DNA of 10,493 nt, from assembly GCA_003565055.1 (NCBI GenBank), contig PXDM01000514.1:1-10493 (forward strand), read 5' to 3'. Position 1 is the stretch's first letter, and every line of letters starts with the position of its first letter. The notes under the pieces are model-generated. The model was not told where the DNA came from, ran no database searches, and was given only the letters and a program-made list of their open reading frames with translations. The stretch comes from Paracoccaceae bacterium. Its GTDB lineage: Bacteria > Pseudomonadota > Alphaproteobacteria > Rhodobacterales > Rhodobacteraceae. Shown here in pieces: positions 1 through 6,760 of this stretch. The position numbers were made by a program, and so were the translations under genes.

Positions 1-120
1 AGCGGGCCGGGTGAAACCCGAAATGCAGCCTCGTGCCGCCAATGGCCTCCCGGAATGAGGGGTTGCGGCAGAGCGGCACAGCGCCTAAGTAGGCCCGAAG
101 ATTACAGACGGGTTGTCCTG
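1..120. other. Leader upstream of secG, no supportable gene
   Basis: No gene can be supported here. One plus-strand frame is open from position 2 to a TGA at 56-58. It could be the last 18 codons of an upstream gene, but the short peptide is not recognisable. A small hairpin can form at 8-20 (CGGGT, loop GAA, ACCCG). It lacks a T-run, so it is weak as a terminator. A secG promoter candidate is listed separately at 63-91. Confidence 0.3.
63..91 (+). promoter_or_regulatory. Possible secG promoter
   Basis: TTGCGG at 63-68 and TAAGTA at 86-91 are separated by exactly 17 bases, which would place transcription start near position 98 and leave a leader of about 23 bases before the secG ATG. The -35 shares the TTG core with the sigma-70 consensus, but the -10 is a poor match. 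The main support is that the same -35 hexamer and spacing recur before pyrG. This is inference from two short motifs. Confidence 0.28.
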
Positions 121-483
121 ATGCAGAATGTCGTGCTGATTGTCCATCTCTTGCTTGCGCTGGTGCTGATCGGCGTGGTGCTGTTGCAGCGCTCCGAAGG
201 GGGCGGGCTTGGCATTGGCGGGGGGGACAGCAATCCCAGCGCAGGACGCCCGCCGCTCACGGCAATGGCGAAGCTGACATGGGCGCTTGCGGTGGCCTTC
301 ATCATCACCTCGCTCACGCTCACGATCATTGCGGCCCAGCAATCGACCACGACATCCGTGCTTGACCGGCTCGGCACATCCAGCCCGGCGCCTGCGCCGG
401 AGCTTCCGGTCCTGCCGTCGGGCGACGGGCTGTTGCCGCCACCTGCAGCGGATGACACATTGGCGCCGCCTCCGGCAGACTGA
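121..483 (+). CDS. secG: SecG, preprotein translocase subunit
   Basis: SecG is the small auxiliary subunit of the SecYEG channel in the inner membrane and aids SecA-driven protein export. The 120-residue product has the family layout: a first membrane helix at about residues 4-22, a glycine-rich cytoplasmic loop (RSEGGGLGIGGG, 24-35), a second helix at about 52-72, then a Pro/Ala/Asp-rich tail from about 88 to the end. I start at the ATG at 121 because the protein then opens directly with the first helix (MQNVVLIVHLLLA). An upstream in-frame ATG at 55 would add 22 arginine-rich residues untypical of SecG. No strong ribosome-binding site is visible before 121. The tail makes it longer than enterobacterial SecG, as is common in alphaproteobacteria. 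It precedes pyrG by about 150 bases, where a second promoter is possible. Confidence 0.93.
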   Translation: MQNVVLIVHLLLALVLIGVVLLQRSEGGGLGIGGGDSNPSAGRPPLTAMAKLTWALAVAFIITSLTLTIIAAQQSTTTSVLDRLGTSSPAPAPELPVLPSGDGLLPPPAADDTLAPPPAD

Positions 484-530
484 CGACGCTTACAATAGTT
501 AGCGGGGGGCGGTTTCGCGCGTCCTCTATC

Positions 531-559
531 TTGCGGTTTTCATCAATCTCGACTATGGC
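531..559 (+). promoter_or_regulatory. Possible pyrG promoter
   Basis: TTGCGG at 531-536, a 17-base spacer, and TATGGC at 554-559 lie in the secG-pyrG gap. Start of transcription would be near 566, giving a pyrG leader of about 70 bases. The -35 hexamer is identical to that proposed for secG. I see no terminator hairpin between secG and pyrG, so read-through from secG is also possible. Confidence 0.35.
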
Positions 560-634
560 TCGGCTCCCGTGATGGTCAGAGTCGCTGCGCGTATGTCTGA
601 CCTGTTTTTCTATTGTCACGGGGGCCCGGCAGTC

Positions 635-2278
635 ATGGCACGGTATATTTTCATCACAGGTGGCGTGGTGTCGTCTCTGGGCAAGGGGTTGGCCTCGGCA
701 GCACTCGGCGCGCTGTTGCAGGCGCGCGGCTTCACGGTGCGGTTGCGCAAGCTCGATCCCTATCTGAATGTCGATCCCGGCACGATGTCGCCGTTTGAGC
801 ATGGGGAAGTTTTCGTCACCGATGACGGTGCAGAGACTGATCTCGATCTGGGCCATTACGAGCGATTTACGGGCGTCGCCGCGCGCAAGACTGATTCGGT
901 GTCCTCGGGGCGGATCTATTCCAATGTGCTCGATAAGGAGCGGCGCGGCGATTATCTGGGCAAGACCATTCAGGTGATCCCGCACGTGACCAATGAAATC
1001 AAGGACTTCCTCGCGATTGGCGAGGATGAGGTCGATTTCATGCTCTGCGAAATAGGTGGCACAGTGGGCGATATCGAGGGGCTGCCTTTCTTCGAGGCGA
1101 TCCGTCAGTTCAGCCATGAACGCCCGCGCGGGCAGTGCATCTTCATGCATCTGACGCTGTTGCCCTATCTCGCTGCCTCCGGCGAGTTGAAGACCAAGCC
1201 CACGCAGCATTCGGTCAAGGAATTGCAGAGCATCGGGATTGCGCCTGATGTGCTGGTCTGCCGCTCCGAGCAGCCGATCCCCGAGAAAGAACGCCAGAAG
1301 ATCGCCCTGTTCTGCAATGTGCGCCCCGAGGCGGTGATCCCGGCTTATGATCTGGCCTCGATCTATGAAGCGCCGCTGGCCTATCACGCGGCCGGGCTTG
1401 ATCAGGCGGTGCTCGATGCTTTCGACATCAACCCTGCACCGCGCCCCAATCTGACGCGCTGGGAAGACGTGAATGACCGGCTGAAGAACCCCGAAGGCAC
1501 AGTGCGGATCGCCATTGTGGGCAAATATGTGCAGCTTGAGGATGCGTATAAATCAATCAAGGAAGCGCTGGTGCATGGCGGGATTGCCAATCGCGTCAAG
1601 GTGCAGGTCGAATGGATTGATGCAGGCGTGTTTGACAGCGAAGACCCCGGCCCGCATCTGGAGCGATTCCACGCGATCCTTGTGCCCGGTGGCTTTGGGG
1701 AGCGTGGGACGGAAGGCAAGATCCGCGCCGCCACTTACGCGCGGACCAAGAAAATCCCCTATTTCGGGATTTGTCTGGGCATGCAGATGGCCGTGATCGA
1801 GGCCGCGCGCAGTCTCGCCGGGATTGGCGATGCCGGCTCGGAGGAATTTGATCACGAGGCGGGCAAGAAGCGCTTCACGCCTGTGGTCTATCACCTGAAA
1901 GAATGGGTGCAGGGCAATCACAAGGTCGAGCGCAAGCTCGGCGATGACAAGGGCGGCACGATGCGTCTCGGGGCCTATTCGGCGGCGCTGAAAGAGGGGT
2001 CGCGCGTGGCCGGGATCTATGGCGGCACCCGGATCGAAGAGCGCCACCGCCACCGCTATGAGGTCGATACGCGCTTTCGCGAGGCGCTCGAAGGCAAGGG
2101 GCTGAGCTTCTCGGGCATGTCGCCGGATGGCAAGCTGCCCGAAATCGTCGAGCATGAGGATCACCCGTGGTTCATAGGCGTGCAGTTCCATCCAGAGCTG
2201 AAATCCAAGCCTTTTGATCCGCATCCGCTGTTTGCGGATTTCGTGCGCGCGGCGATTGATGTCTCGCGGCTCGTGTGA
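635..2278 (+). CDS. pyrG: CTP synthase (glutamine-hydrolysing)
   Basis: This enzyme makes CTP from UTP, ATP and glutamine (EC 6.3.4.2), the last step of pyrimidine nucleotide synthesis, in the cytoplasm. The 547-residue product is full length for the family. The N-terminal amidoligase domain (about 1-270) opens with MARYIFITGGVVSSLGKG, including the P-loop, and carries the CEIGGTVGDIE segment. The C-terminal class I glutamine amidotransferase domain (about 295-540) has the oxyanion-strand motif PGGFGERG, the nucleophile Cys380 in GICLGMQ, and the His519/Glu521 pair in VQFHPE. All key residues are present. The ATG at 635 is chosen because the conserved MARYIFITGG start falls exactly there. An in-frame ATG at 569 would add 22 unrelated residues. 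A G-rich stretch at 620-626 may serve as ribosome-binding site. A GC-rich hairpin follows the stop. Confidence 0.97.
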   Translation: MARYIFITGGVVSSLGKGLASAALGALLQARGFTVRLRKLDPYLNVDPGTMSPFEHGEVFVTDDGAETDLDLGHYERFTGVAARKTDSVSSGRIYSNVLDKERRGDYLGKTIQVIPHVTNEIKDFLAIGEDEVDFMLCEIGGTVGDIEGLPFFEAIRQFSHERPRGQCIFMHLTLLPYLAASGELKTKPTQHSVKELQSIGIAPDVLVCRSEQPIPEKERQKIALFCNVRPEAVIPAYDLASIYEAPLAYHAAGLDQAVLDAFDINPAPRPNLTRWEDVNDRLKNPEGTVRIAIVGKYVQLEDAYKSIKEALVHGGIANRVKVQVEWIDAGVFDSEDPGPHLERFHAILVPGGFGERGTEGKIRAATYARTKKIPYFGICLGMQMAVIEAARSLAGIGDAGSEEFDHEAGKKRFTPVVYHLKEWVQGNHKVERKLGDDKGGTMRLGAYSAALKEGSRVAGIYGGTRIEERHRHRYEVDTRFREALEGKGLSFSGMSPDGKLPEIVEHEDHPWFIGVQFHPELKSKPFDPHPLFADFVRAAIDVSRLV

Positions 2279-2290
2279 TCCGAAGCAGGG

Positions 2291-2311
2291 GGGCAGCGGG
2301 ATGCGCTGCCC
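2291..2311 (+). terminator. Hairpin after pyrG, possible terminator
   Basis: GGGCAGCG at 2291-2298 is perfectly complementary to CGCTGCCC at 2304-2311, with a five-base loop. The eight-pair, mostly G-C stem begins 13 bases after the pyrG stop, the usual place for an intrinsic terminator. No T-run follows, so it may act weakly, act with Rho, or only protect the 3' end of the mRNA. Confidence 0.4.
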
Positions 2312-2380
2312 GCGAAACGGGCCTTCCGAAAGCGGTGCTTCGCGCATAGACTGCACCGACGCGATAAAGGACACAGAGAC

Positions 2381-2845
2381 ATGACGAATGCGATTGAAAC
2401 CCGGCTGGCCGAGTTGGGCCTGAGCCTGCCCGATGCGCCTGCACCTGCGGCGAATTATGTCCCCTATGTGCAAAGCGGCGCGCTGGTCTTCATCTCGGGT
2501 CAGATCAGCGCCGGGCCGGAGGGGCTGATTTGCGGCAAGCTCGGCGCGGATCTGGAACTGGAGGCCGGGGTGGCGGCAGCGCGTGCATGCGGCTTGGCGC
2601 TGATCGCACAGCTGCGCGCGGCTTGCGGTGGGGATCTGACGCGGGTGGTCAGCGTCGTGAAGCTCACGGGCTTCGTGAATTGCACGCCGGACTTCACCGA
2701 TCAGCCGAAAGTCGTCAATGGCTGCTCGGATCTGATGGTCGCCGTCTTTGGAGAGGCCGGGCGGCATGCCCGCGCTGCGGTCGGGGCCCCGTCGCTGCCG
2801 CTGGGCGTTGCGGTCGAGATCGAAGGCGTTTTCGAGATCTCGTGA
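2381..2845 (+). CDS. RidA family protein (YjgF/YER057c/UK114)
   Basis: The 154-residue product belongs to the RidA/YjgF/UK114 fold family. Members form trimers; canonical RidA hydrolyses reactive enamine/imine intermediates released by PLP enzymes. Visible landmarks are FISGQIS (37-43), the long central helix with LEAGVAAARACGLALIAQL (60-78), VVSVVKLTGFVN (89-100) and the C-terminal block around Arg131 and LPLGVAVEIEG (139-149). Arg131 and Glu146 align by spacing with the catalytic arginine and glutamate of E. coli RidA, so imine deaminase activity is possible. It is longer at the N-terminus than E. coli RidA by about 20 residues, which fits the longer proteobacterial RidA-like subgroup whose substrates are often unknown. 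It stands alone between pyrG and a convergent regulator. The start is the ATG after a weak GGACA ribosome-binding site. I leave the symbol blank because subgroup membership cannot be settled by eye. Confidence 0.9.
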   Translation: MTNAIETRLAELGLSLPDAPAPAANYVPYVQSGALVFISGQISAGPEGLICGKLGADLELEAGVAAARACGLALIAQLRAACGGDLTRVVSVVKLTGFVNCTPDFTDQPKVVNGCSDLMVAVFGEAGRHARAAVGAPSLPLGVAVEIEGVFEIS

Positions 2846-2871
2846 GTCAAGCTGCGTGCAGAGCACGAACC

Positions 2872-3516
2872 CTACGCTGTCGGGGTCTCAGGTGCTGACT
2901 GCACGCCATAGCGGGCCAGAAACATGCTCACGGCCCCGTCGATGATGCGGGTGATCTCGGCCTGCGAGAAACGGTCCTGCACGCCGCAGAGCATGCGGTC
3001 GCAGATCGTCGTCTGGCACAGTTGCGTGAATTGGTCCGCAGCGAGGTCGAAATCCTCGATGTTCAGTTGCCCGCGCGCCTGTGCCGCACGAAAATAGGCC
3101 CCGAGCCGCGCGCGGCCCAGCTCTGGCCCGCTCTCGTAAAAGGCGCGTCCGATTTCGGGGAAACGCGGCGATTCCGTCACGCAGATGCGATACATCGCCA
3201 AGGCGAAATCCGAGGTCAGATAGGCCACCATCAGCCCGGCCGCTTCGCGCAGCACGATCTCGGGCGGGATATCCGCGTCTTCAAACTGCACCGCCTGATC
3301 GGCAAGACGCAGAATCTCGGTGCGGTAGACTTCGGTGAACAATTGGCGCTTGTCGGGGAAATAGCTGTAAAGCGTGGCCTTGGACACGCCCGCTTCGCGC
3401 GCGATCTCATCCATGCTGGCGCGCTCATAGCCCATCTTGACGAAGACGAGGCGCGCCCCGTCGATGACCTGATTATATTTCCGCCCGAGGCGGATCGCGC
3501 TGGCTGCGTTTGACAT
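2872..3516 (-). CDS. TetR/AcrR family transcriptional regulator
   Basis: This 214-residue protein is a DNA-binding repressor-type regulator. The N-terminal TetR domain has the usual first helix (ARLVFVKMGYERASM, 21-35) and the helix-turn-helix at about 33-52 (MDEIAREAGVSKATLYSYF), followed by DKRQLF. The C-terminal ligand/dimerisation domain contains ESPRFPEIGRAFYESGP, which resembles the AefR-like C-terminal domain group. The ATG at 3516 is preceded by a good ribosome-binding site, GGGAGA, five bases upstream. The open frame extends about 66 codons further upstream, but that region is the intergenic promoter. The gene diverges from the AEC transporter at 3615 with a 98-base gap, so the transporter is its most likely target besides itself. 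Its tail lies 26 bases from the ridA stop, in convergent orientation. The ligand is unknown. Confidence 0.92.
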   Translation of the reverse strand: MSNAASAIRLGRKYNQVIDGARLVFVKMGYERASMDEIAREAGVSKATLYSYFPDKRQLFTEVYRTEILRLADQAVQFEDADIPPEIVLREAAGLMVAYLTSDFALAMYRICVTESPRFPEIGRAFYESGPELGRARLGAYFRAAQARGQLNIEDFDLAADQFTQLCQTTICDRMLCGVQDRFSQAEITRIIDGAVSMFLARYGVQSAPETPTA

Positions 3517-3614
3517 AACTTCTCCCTGCCCGCTCCAAGATAGAGCCTCGCAAGGCACATGAAAAGCGTGCGTGACTGGTGAAGCCGAGAAAGCCCTGTT
3601 AACACGTTCACGAC
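3517..3614. promoter_or_regulatory. Divergent regulator/transporter intergenic region
   Basis: This 98-base gap separates two divergent genes and should hold both promoters and any operator of the TetR-type protein. I see the promoter candidate on the minus strand (listed separately) and the palindrome GTTAAC at 3598-3603, just before the transporter start. There is no convincing plus-strand promoter and no long palindrome of the usual TetR operator type. Confidence 0.4.
3537..3565 (-). promoter_or_regulatory. Possible tetR-family gene promoter
   Basis: Read on the minus strand, TTTTCA (3560-3565) and TATCTT (3537-3542) are separated by exactly 17 bases, each matching four of six consensus positions. 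The predicted start leaves a leader of roughly 14 bases that holds the GGGAGA ribosome-binding site. The spacer contains GCCT-N4-AGGC (3545-3556), a short dyad that could belong to an operator, but arms of four bases are easily due to chance. Confidence 0.35.
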
Positions 3615-4544
3615 ATGATCGAGATATTCCTTCAGACCCTGCCGTTTTTCGGCCTGATCCTGCTGGGCTTCGGCGCAGGGCGGAGCGGTTTTTTTCCGCC
3701 CGAGGCGACGGCATACCTCACGAAATTCGTGTTTTATTTCGCGCTCTCGGCCATGCTCTTCGGCTTTGCCGCGAATCTCAGTCTCGCCGAGTTGCTCGAC
3801 TGGCGCGCGGCGGCGGCCTATCTCTGGGCCTGCGCCGCGCTTTACGCGTTGGTCATGGCAATCGCGATCCTGCGCCGCAATCGGCTGGATGCAGCCGTGA
3901 TCGAGGCGCATTGCGCGGTGATCGGCAATACCGGCTTTCTGGGCGTGCCGCTGCTGGTGGTGCTGCTGGGCCCGGCCTCCGTGCCGACGGTCTTGCTGGT
4001 TCTGACCATCGACATGATCGTTTTCTCATCGCTCTTCACGATGCTGATCATGTTCTCGCGCGAAGGGCGCGTGGATCGCAGCCTGCCGCGCAAACTGGGC
4101 CTCGCGGTGGCGCGCAATCCGATGGTCATGGCGATGGTGTTGGGGCTCGCCTGGTCGTCACTTGGTCTGAGCGTGCCGAAGATCGCGAATGAATTCCTGA
4201 CGCTGCTCGGGGCCGCCGCGACGCCCGGCGCGCTCTTTGCCATTGGCGCATCGCTTGCCGACAAGAGCATCGAGCGCCCGCGGATTGTCGCTTGGCTGAG
4301 CTTCGGCAAACTCGCGCTGCATCCGGCGCTGACAGCCTTTGCGGCTTTGGTGCTGTTCCGGGTCGAGCCGCAGGTCGCCGGCGTGTTGATCGCGGCGGCT
4401 GCGCTGCCCGTGGCGGGCAATGTCTTCATCCTTGCACAGCACTATAATACAGGTGTCGCGCGGGTCTCTGCGACCATCCTCGTCTCCACCCTATTGAGTA
4501 TCCTGACCATTCCGTTGATCGTTGCATGGGTGAACAGCTTCTGA
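3615..4544 (+). CDS. AEC family transporter (auxin efflux carrier type)
   Basis: This 309-residue inner-membrane protein is a member of the auxin efflux carrier (AEC) family, which exports or exchanges small organic anions; some bacterial relatives are linked to malonate or malate. Features are about ten hydrophobic helices along the whole length, the start IEIFLQTLPFFGLILLGFGAGR, the conserved broken helix GNTGFLGVPL (104-113), ALFAIGASLA (206-215) in the second half, and ALPVAGNVFILAQHY (263-277). The two halves show the internal duplication typical of this fold. The ATG at 3615 opens directly into the first helix; the ribosome-binding site is weak. It lies divergent from a TetR-family gene and 42 bases upstream of fghA, so co-transcription with fghA is possible. 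The substrate cannot be read from sequence. Confidence 0.9.
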   Translation: MIEIFLQTLPFFGLILLGFGAGRSGFFPPEATAYLTKFVFYFALSAMLFGFAANLSLAELLDWRAAAAYLWACAALYALVMAIAILRRNRLDAAVIEAHCAVIGNTGFLGVPLLVVLLGPASVPTVLLVLTIDMIVFSSLFTMLIMFSREGRVDRSLPRKLGLAVARNPMVMAMVLGLAWSSLGLSVPKIANEFLTLLGAAATPGALFAIGASLADKSIERPRIVAWLSFGKLALHPALTAFAALVLFRVEPQVAGVLIAAAALPVAGNVFILAQHYNTGVARVSATILVSTLLSILTIPLIVAWVNSF

Positions 4545-4586
4545 CAGGGTGCTGTCTGAAAATTGATGCCATGAAGGGAGAGGATC

Positions 4587-5420
4587 ATGGAAACCGTGTC
4601 GGAAAACGCCTGTTTCGGCGGTGTTCAGGGGGTATATCGGCATAGCGCGCAATCAACCGGCTGCGATATGACCTTCGGGCTGTTCATGCCGCCACAGGCA
4701 AAGCGGGGCCCTGTGCCGCTCTTGTGGTATCTCTCGGGGCTGACCTGCACGCATGAAAACGCCATGACAAAGGCCAACGCACAGGCGCATGCCGCGCAGC
4801 ATGGGCTGGCTGTGGTCTTTCCCGACACATCGCCGCGCGGGGAGGGCGTGGCGGATGACGCGGCCTATGATCTGGGGCAGGGCGCAGGCTTTTACGTGAA
4901 TGCGACCGAGGCCCCCTGGGCACCGCATTTCCGGATGTGGGATTATATCAGCGAGGATCTGACGCGCGTGCTGATGGCCAATTTCGCGCTCGATGAAGCC
5001 CGGCAAGGGATCACGGGCCATTCCATGGGCGGCCATGGGGCGCTCACGCTTGCGATGCATCTGCCCGAGCGCTTTGCTTCGGTCTCGGCCTTTTCGCCAA
5101 TTGCTAATCCAACCGCCAGCGATTGGGGCCGCAAGCAATTCGGGGCCTATCTTGGATCGGATGAGACACTCTGGGCGCGTCATGATTCGACGCTTTTGAT
5201 GCGCGAAAAGGGTTTCAAGGGCGAGGTTTTGGTTGATCAGGGCAATTCGGATCAGTTCCTTGACTTGCTGCGCCCGGAGGCTTTGTCCGAAGCGATGGCG
5301 GCCCGGCGTCAACCCGGTGTTTTCCGCATGCAACCGGGATATGACCACAGCTATTTCTTTGTCTCGACATTTATGGGGGACCATATTGCCTTTCATGCAG
5401 AGGCCATGTCGGGTGAATAA
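4587..5420 (+). CDS. fghA: S-formylglutathione hydrolase
   Basis: FghA hydrolyses S-formylglutathione to formate and glutathione (EC 3.1.2.12), the second step of glutathione-dependent formaldehyde oxidation, in the cytoplasm. The 277-residue protein is an esterase-D-type alpha/beta hydrolase of normal length. Diagnostic segments are LLWYLSGLTCTHEN (45-58), FPDTSPRGEGV (78-88), the nucleophile elbow GHSMGGHGA with Ser146, VDQGNSDQFL with the likely catalytic Asp222, and PGYDHSYFF with His254. The start is certain: an excellent ribosome-binding site, AGGGAGAGG (4575-4583), lies just before the ATG. The partner enzyme, the glutathione-dependent formaldehyde dehydrogenase, is not in the window, although the two are often adjacent in related bacteria. 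The upstream neighbour is the AEC transporter; the downstream cyclodeaminase-family gene starts 29 bases after the stop. Confidence 0.95.
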   Translation: METVSENACFGGVQGVYRHSAQSTGCDMTFGLFMPPQAKRGPVPLLWYLSGLTCTHENAMTKANAQAHAAQHGLAVVFPDTSPRGEGVADDAAYDLGQGAGFYVNATEAPWAPHFRMWDYISEDLTRVLMANFALDEARQGITGHSMGGHGALTLAMHLPERFASVSAFSPIANPTASDWGRKQFGAYLGSDETLWARHDSTLLMREKGFKGEVLVDQGNSDQFLDLLRPEALSEAMAARRQPGVFRMQPGYDHSYFFVSTFMGDHIAFHAEAMSGE

Positions 5421-5449
5421 AGAGATGGAATGCGCGTATATGGTGTTGC

Positions 5450-6391
5450 ATGCCTGACGAAACGCCAGATTTCATTTCCGCGCGGATTGAGCCGAAGCTC
5501 GATTGGCTCGGTGCCATCGAGGCAATCGAAAAGGGGCACCGCGCACCGAGAGCCGAGTCGACCGATAGTTTTCTCTATCGCGGGCGTGATACGCTTCTGT
5601 CGCGTGCTGCCTGGATTGACGGGATGGGGGCGCTTGTCAAGACAGCGACGGTGTTTCCAGAGAACGCTACGCGCGACCTGCCTGTCGTGAATGGTAGCGC
5701 AGCGCTTTATTCTGATCAGGATGGCAGGCTTGAAGCATTTGTGGACTTCCATCTTCTGACGAAATGGAAAACGGCCGCTGATAGTCTTTTCGCCGCGCGT
5801 CATCTGGCGCGGCCCGAGTCGCGCAAGATCACTTTGGTTGGGGCCGGTGCCGTGGCGCGAAGCATGTATGACGCCTATCGCGCAGTTTTTCCGCAGGCGG
5901 AATTTACGATCTGGACGCGACGGATTGAAGCTGCGGAGGCGTTTGCCGAAAATCTTGAACGCGCCTGTGCGGAACCTGATCTTGAGCGCGCAGTGTCTGG
6001 CGCCGACATTATTTGCACGGCCACAATGAGCCAGAGCCCCATAATAAAAGGGGCTTGGCTCAGACCGGGACAGCATCTCGACCTGATCGGGGCGTTTCGT
6101 CCTGACATGCGCGAAGCCGACGATGAAGCGCTGCGGCGTGCGACCCTCTTCGTCGATAGTTTCGACACCACGCTTGACCATATCGGAGAGCTGAAAATCC
6201 CGTTGCAAGAAGGTGTTATTAAACGAGAAAAGGTTGTGGCCGATTTCTACGGCATTTGTGACGGAAGCTTCATCCGGCCTGATCCGCAGGCGATCACGAT
6301 ATGTAAAAACGGCGGTGGCGCGCATCTTGATCTGATGATCCTTCGATATATTTCCGCGCAATGGGCCAGACATAAATCACTTTGCGCTTGA
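5450..6391 (+). CDS. Ornithine cyclodeaminase/mu-crystallin family protein
   Basis: This 313-residue NAD(P)-dependent enzyme belongs to the ornithine cyclodeaminase/mu-crystallin family. Members either convert ornithine to proline or reduce cyclic imines such as 1-pyrroline-2-carboxylate. Visible features are GALVKTATVFPEN with Lys64 (60-72), an N-terminal dimerisation part, a Rossmann segment with the dinucleotide motif LVGAGAVA (129-136), the family segment GQHLDLIGAFRPDMREAD (207-224), and the end motif KNGGGAHLDLM (286-296). Motifs alone do not separate a true cyclodeaminase from an imine reductase, so no symbol is given. The ATG at 5450 is the first possible start in frame, because a TGA at 5414-5416 closes the frame upstream; the ribosome-binding site is at best GGTG. 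It follows fghA by 29 bases. The last quarter is visibly richer in A/T than pyrG or fghA. Confidence 0.9.
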   Translation: MPDETPDFISARIEPKLDWLGAIEAIEKGHRAPRAESTDSFLYRGRDTLLSRAAWIDGMGALVKTATVFPENATRDLPVVNGSAALYSDQDGRLEAFVDFHLLTKWKTAADSLFAARHLARPESRKITLVGAGAVARSMYDAYRAVFPQAEFTIWTRRIEAAEAFAENLERACAEPDLERAVSGADIICTATMSQSPIIKGAWLRPGQHLDLIGAFRPDMREADDEALRRATLFVDSFDTTLDHIGELKIPLQEGVIKREKVVADFYGICDGSFIRPDPQAITICKNGGGAHLDLMILRYISAQWARHKSLCA

Positions 6392-6399
6392 AATACCTG

Positions 6400-6435
6400 C
6401 GCAGATTGGGCTTTGTATCGTTATTCTAATCTGCG
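6400..6435 (+). repeat. Inverted repeat in the H-NS gene leader
   Basis: CGCAGATT (6400-6407) and AATCTGCG (6428-6435) are perfect reverse complements separated by 20 bases. Allowing G-T pairs, the stem could extend to 11 pairs with a 14-base loop. The distal arm ends on the first base of the GAGGGA ribosome-binding site (6435-6440) of the H-NS-like gene. It could be an RNA hairpin that limits ribosome access, or a DNA operator. The central part is A/T-rich. It begins nine bases after the stop of the preceding gene; without a T-run it is not a typical terminator. Confidence 0.55.
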
Positions 6436-6445
6436 AGGGAATGAG

Positions 6446-6754
6446 ATGGATCTGAACAGCTTGTCCTTGGACGAATTGAAGAAGCTTCAGAAAGATGTTG
6501 CCAAGGCAATTGAGTCTTTCGAAGATCGTGCACGGAAAGCGGCTTTGGCGGATGTGGATGCCATTGCGCGCCAGCACGGCTATACGATTGACCAGTTGCT
6601 CGGTATTGAAAAATCGAAACTGCGCAAGCCTGTGGTTCCAAAATACGCCAATCCTGCCGATAAAACACAGACATGGACCGGGCGGGGCCGTAAGCCGAAA
6701 TGGGTTGTTGACGCGTTGGCGGATGGTAAGTCGCTGGACGATTTGACGATTTGA
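6446..6754 (+). CDS. H-NS family nucleoid protein (HvrA-like)
   Basis: The 102-residue product is a small H-NS-type nucleoid protein, which binds A/T-rich DNA and often represses or modulates transcription. The N-terminal half (about 5-45) is a charged helix suited to coiled-coil oligomerisation (LSLDELKKLQKDVAKAIESF). The C-terminal half carries the DNA-binding signature TWTGRGRKPKW (76-86), matching the TWxGRGRxPxW pattern shared by H-NS relatives, including HvrA of Rhodobacter. Its length fits this group. The ATG at 6446 is chosen because GAGGGA lies five bases upstream; an in-frame ATG at 6413 falls inside the leader inverted repeat and would add 11 unrelated residues. The stop lies within an 8-bp tandem repeat, four bases before the start of the next gene. 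H-NS proteins often control their own genes, so the leader dyad may be relevant. Confidence 0.9.
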   Translation: MDLNSLSLDELKKLQKDVAKAIESFEDRARKAALADVDAIARQHGYTIDQLLGIEKSKLRKPVVPKYANPADKTQTWTGRGRKPKWVVDALADGKSLDDLTI

Positions 6755-6760
6755 CGATTT
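6737..6760 (+). repeat. Tandem repeat, three copies of an 8-bp unit
   Basis: GACGATTT occurs three times head to tail (6737-6744, 6745-6752, 6753-6760), followed by GA of a fourth copy. It spans the last five codons and the stop of the H-NS-like gene (TGA 6752-6754) and the first two bases of the TTG start of the next gene (6759-6761). Each unit junction contains TTGA, so it carries both a possible TGA stop and a possible TTG start. Confidence 0.9.

Noticed and set aside
81..95. GCCTA-AG-TAGGC dyad before secG
   Set aside because: The arms are too short and the loop too tight for an RNA hairpin; no sign of a conserved operator.
326..1387. Open frame of 353 codons on the minus strand opposite secG and pyrG
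   Set aside because: It is a shadow in GC-rich DNA; both plus-strand proteins are clear and nothing in the antisense peptide resembles a family.
2327..2345. Second small hairpin between pyrG and ridA
   Set aside because: Only four to five pairs form, with a bulge, so it is not distinguishable from chance in this GC-rich gap.
1553..2866. Open frame of 437 codons on the minus strand opposite pyrG and ridA
   Set aside because: It crosses two well-supported plus-strand genes and their gap, and its peptide is Arg/His/Gln-rich noise.
3517..3714. N-terminal extension of the TetR-type protein by 66 residues
   Set aside because: The extension covers the intergenic promoter and the start of the divergent transporter, while a strong ribosome-binding site and normal TetR start lie at 3516.
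5430..5690. Small plus-strand frame beginning just after fghA
   Set aside because: It overlaps the cyclodeaminase-family gene out of frame, and its Arg/Ser-rich peptide has no recognisable features.
6388..6416. TTGAAA at 6388-6393 as -35 of an H-NS gene promoter
   Set aside because: The hexamer is good, but no acceptable -10 occurs at 16-18 bases spacing, so no promoter is called.
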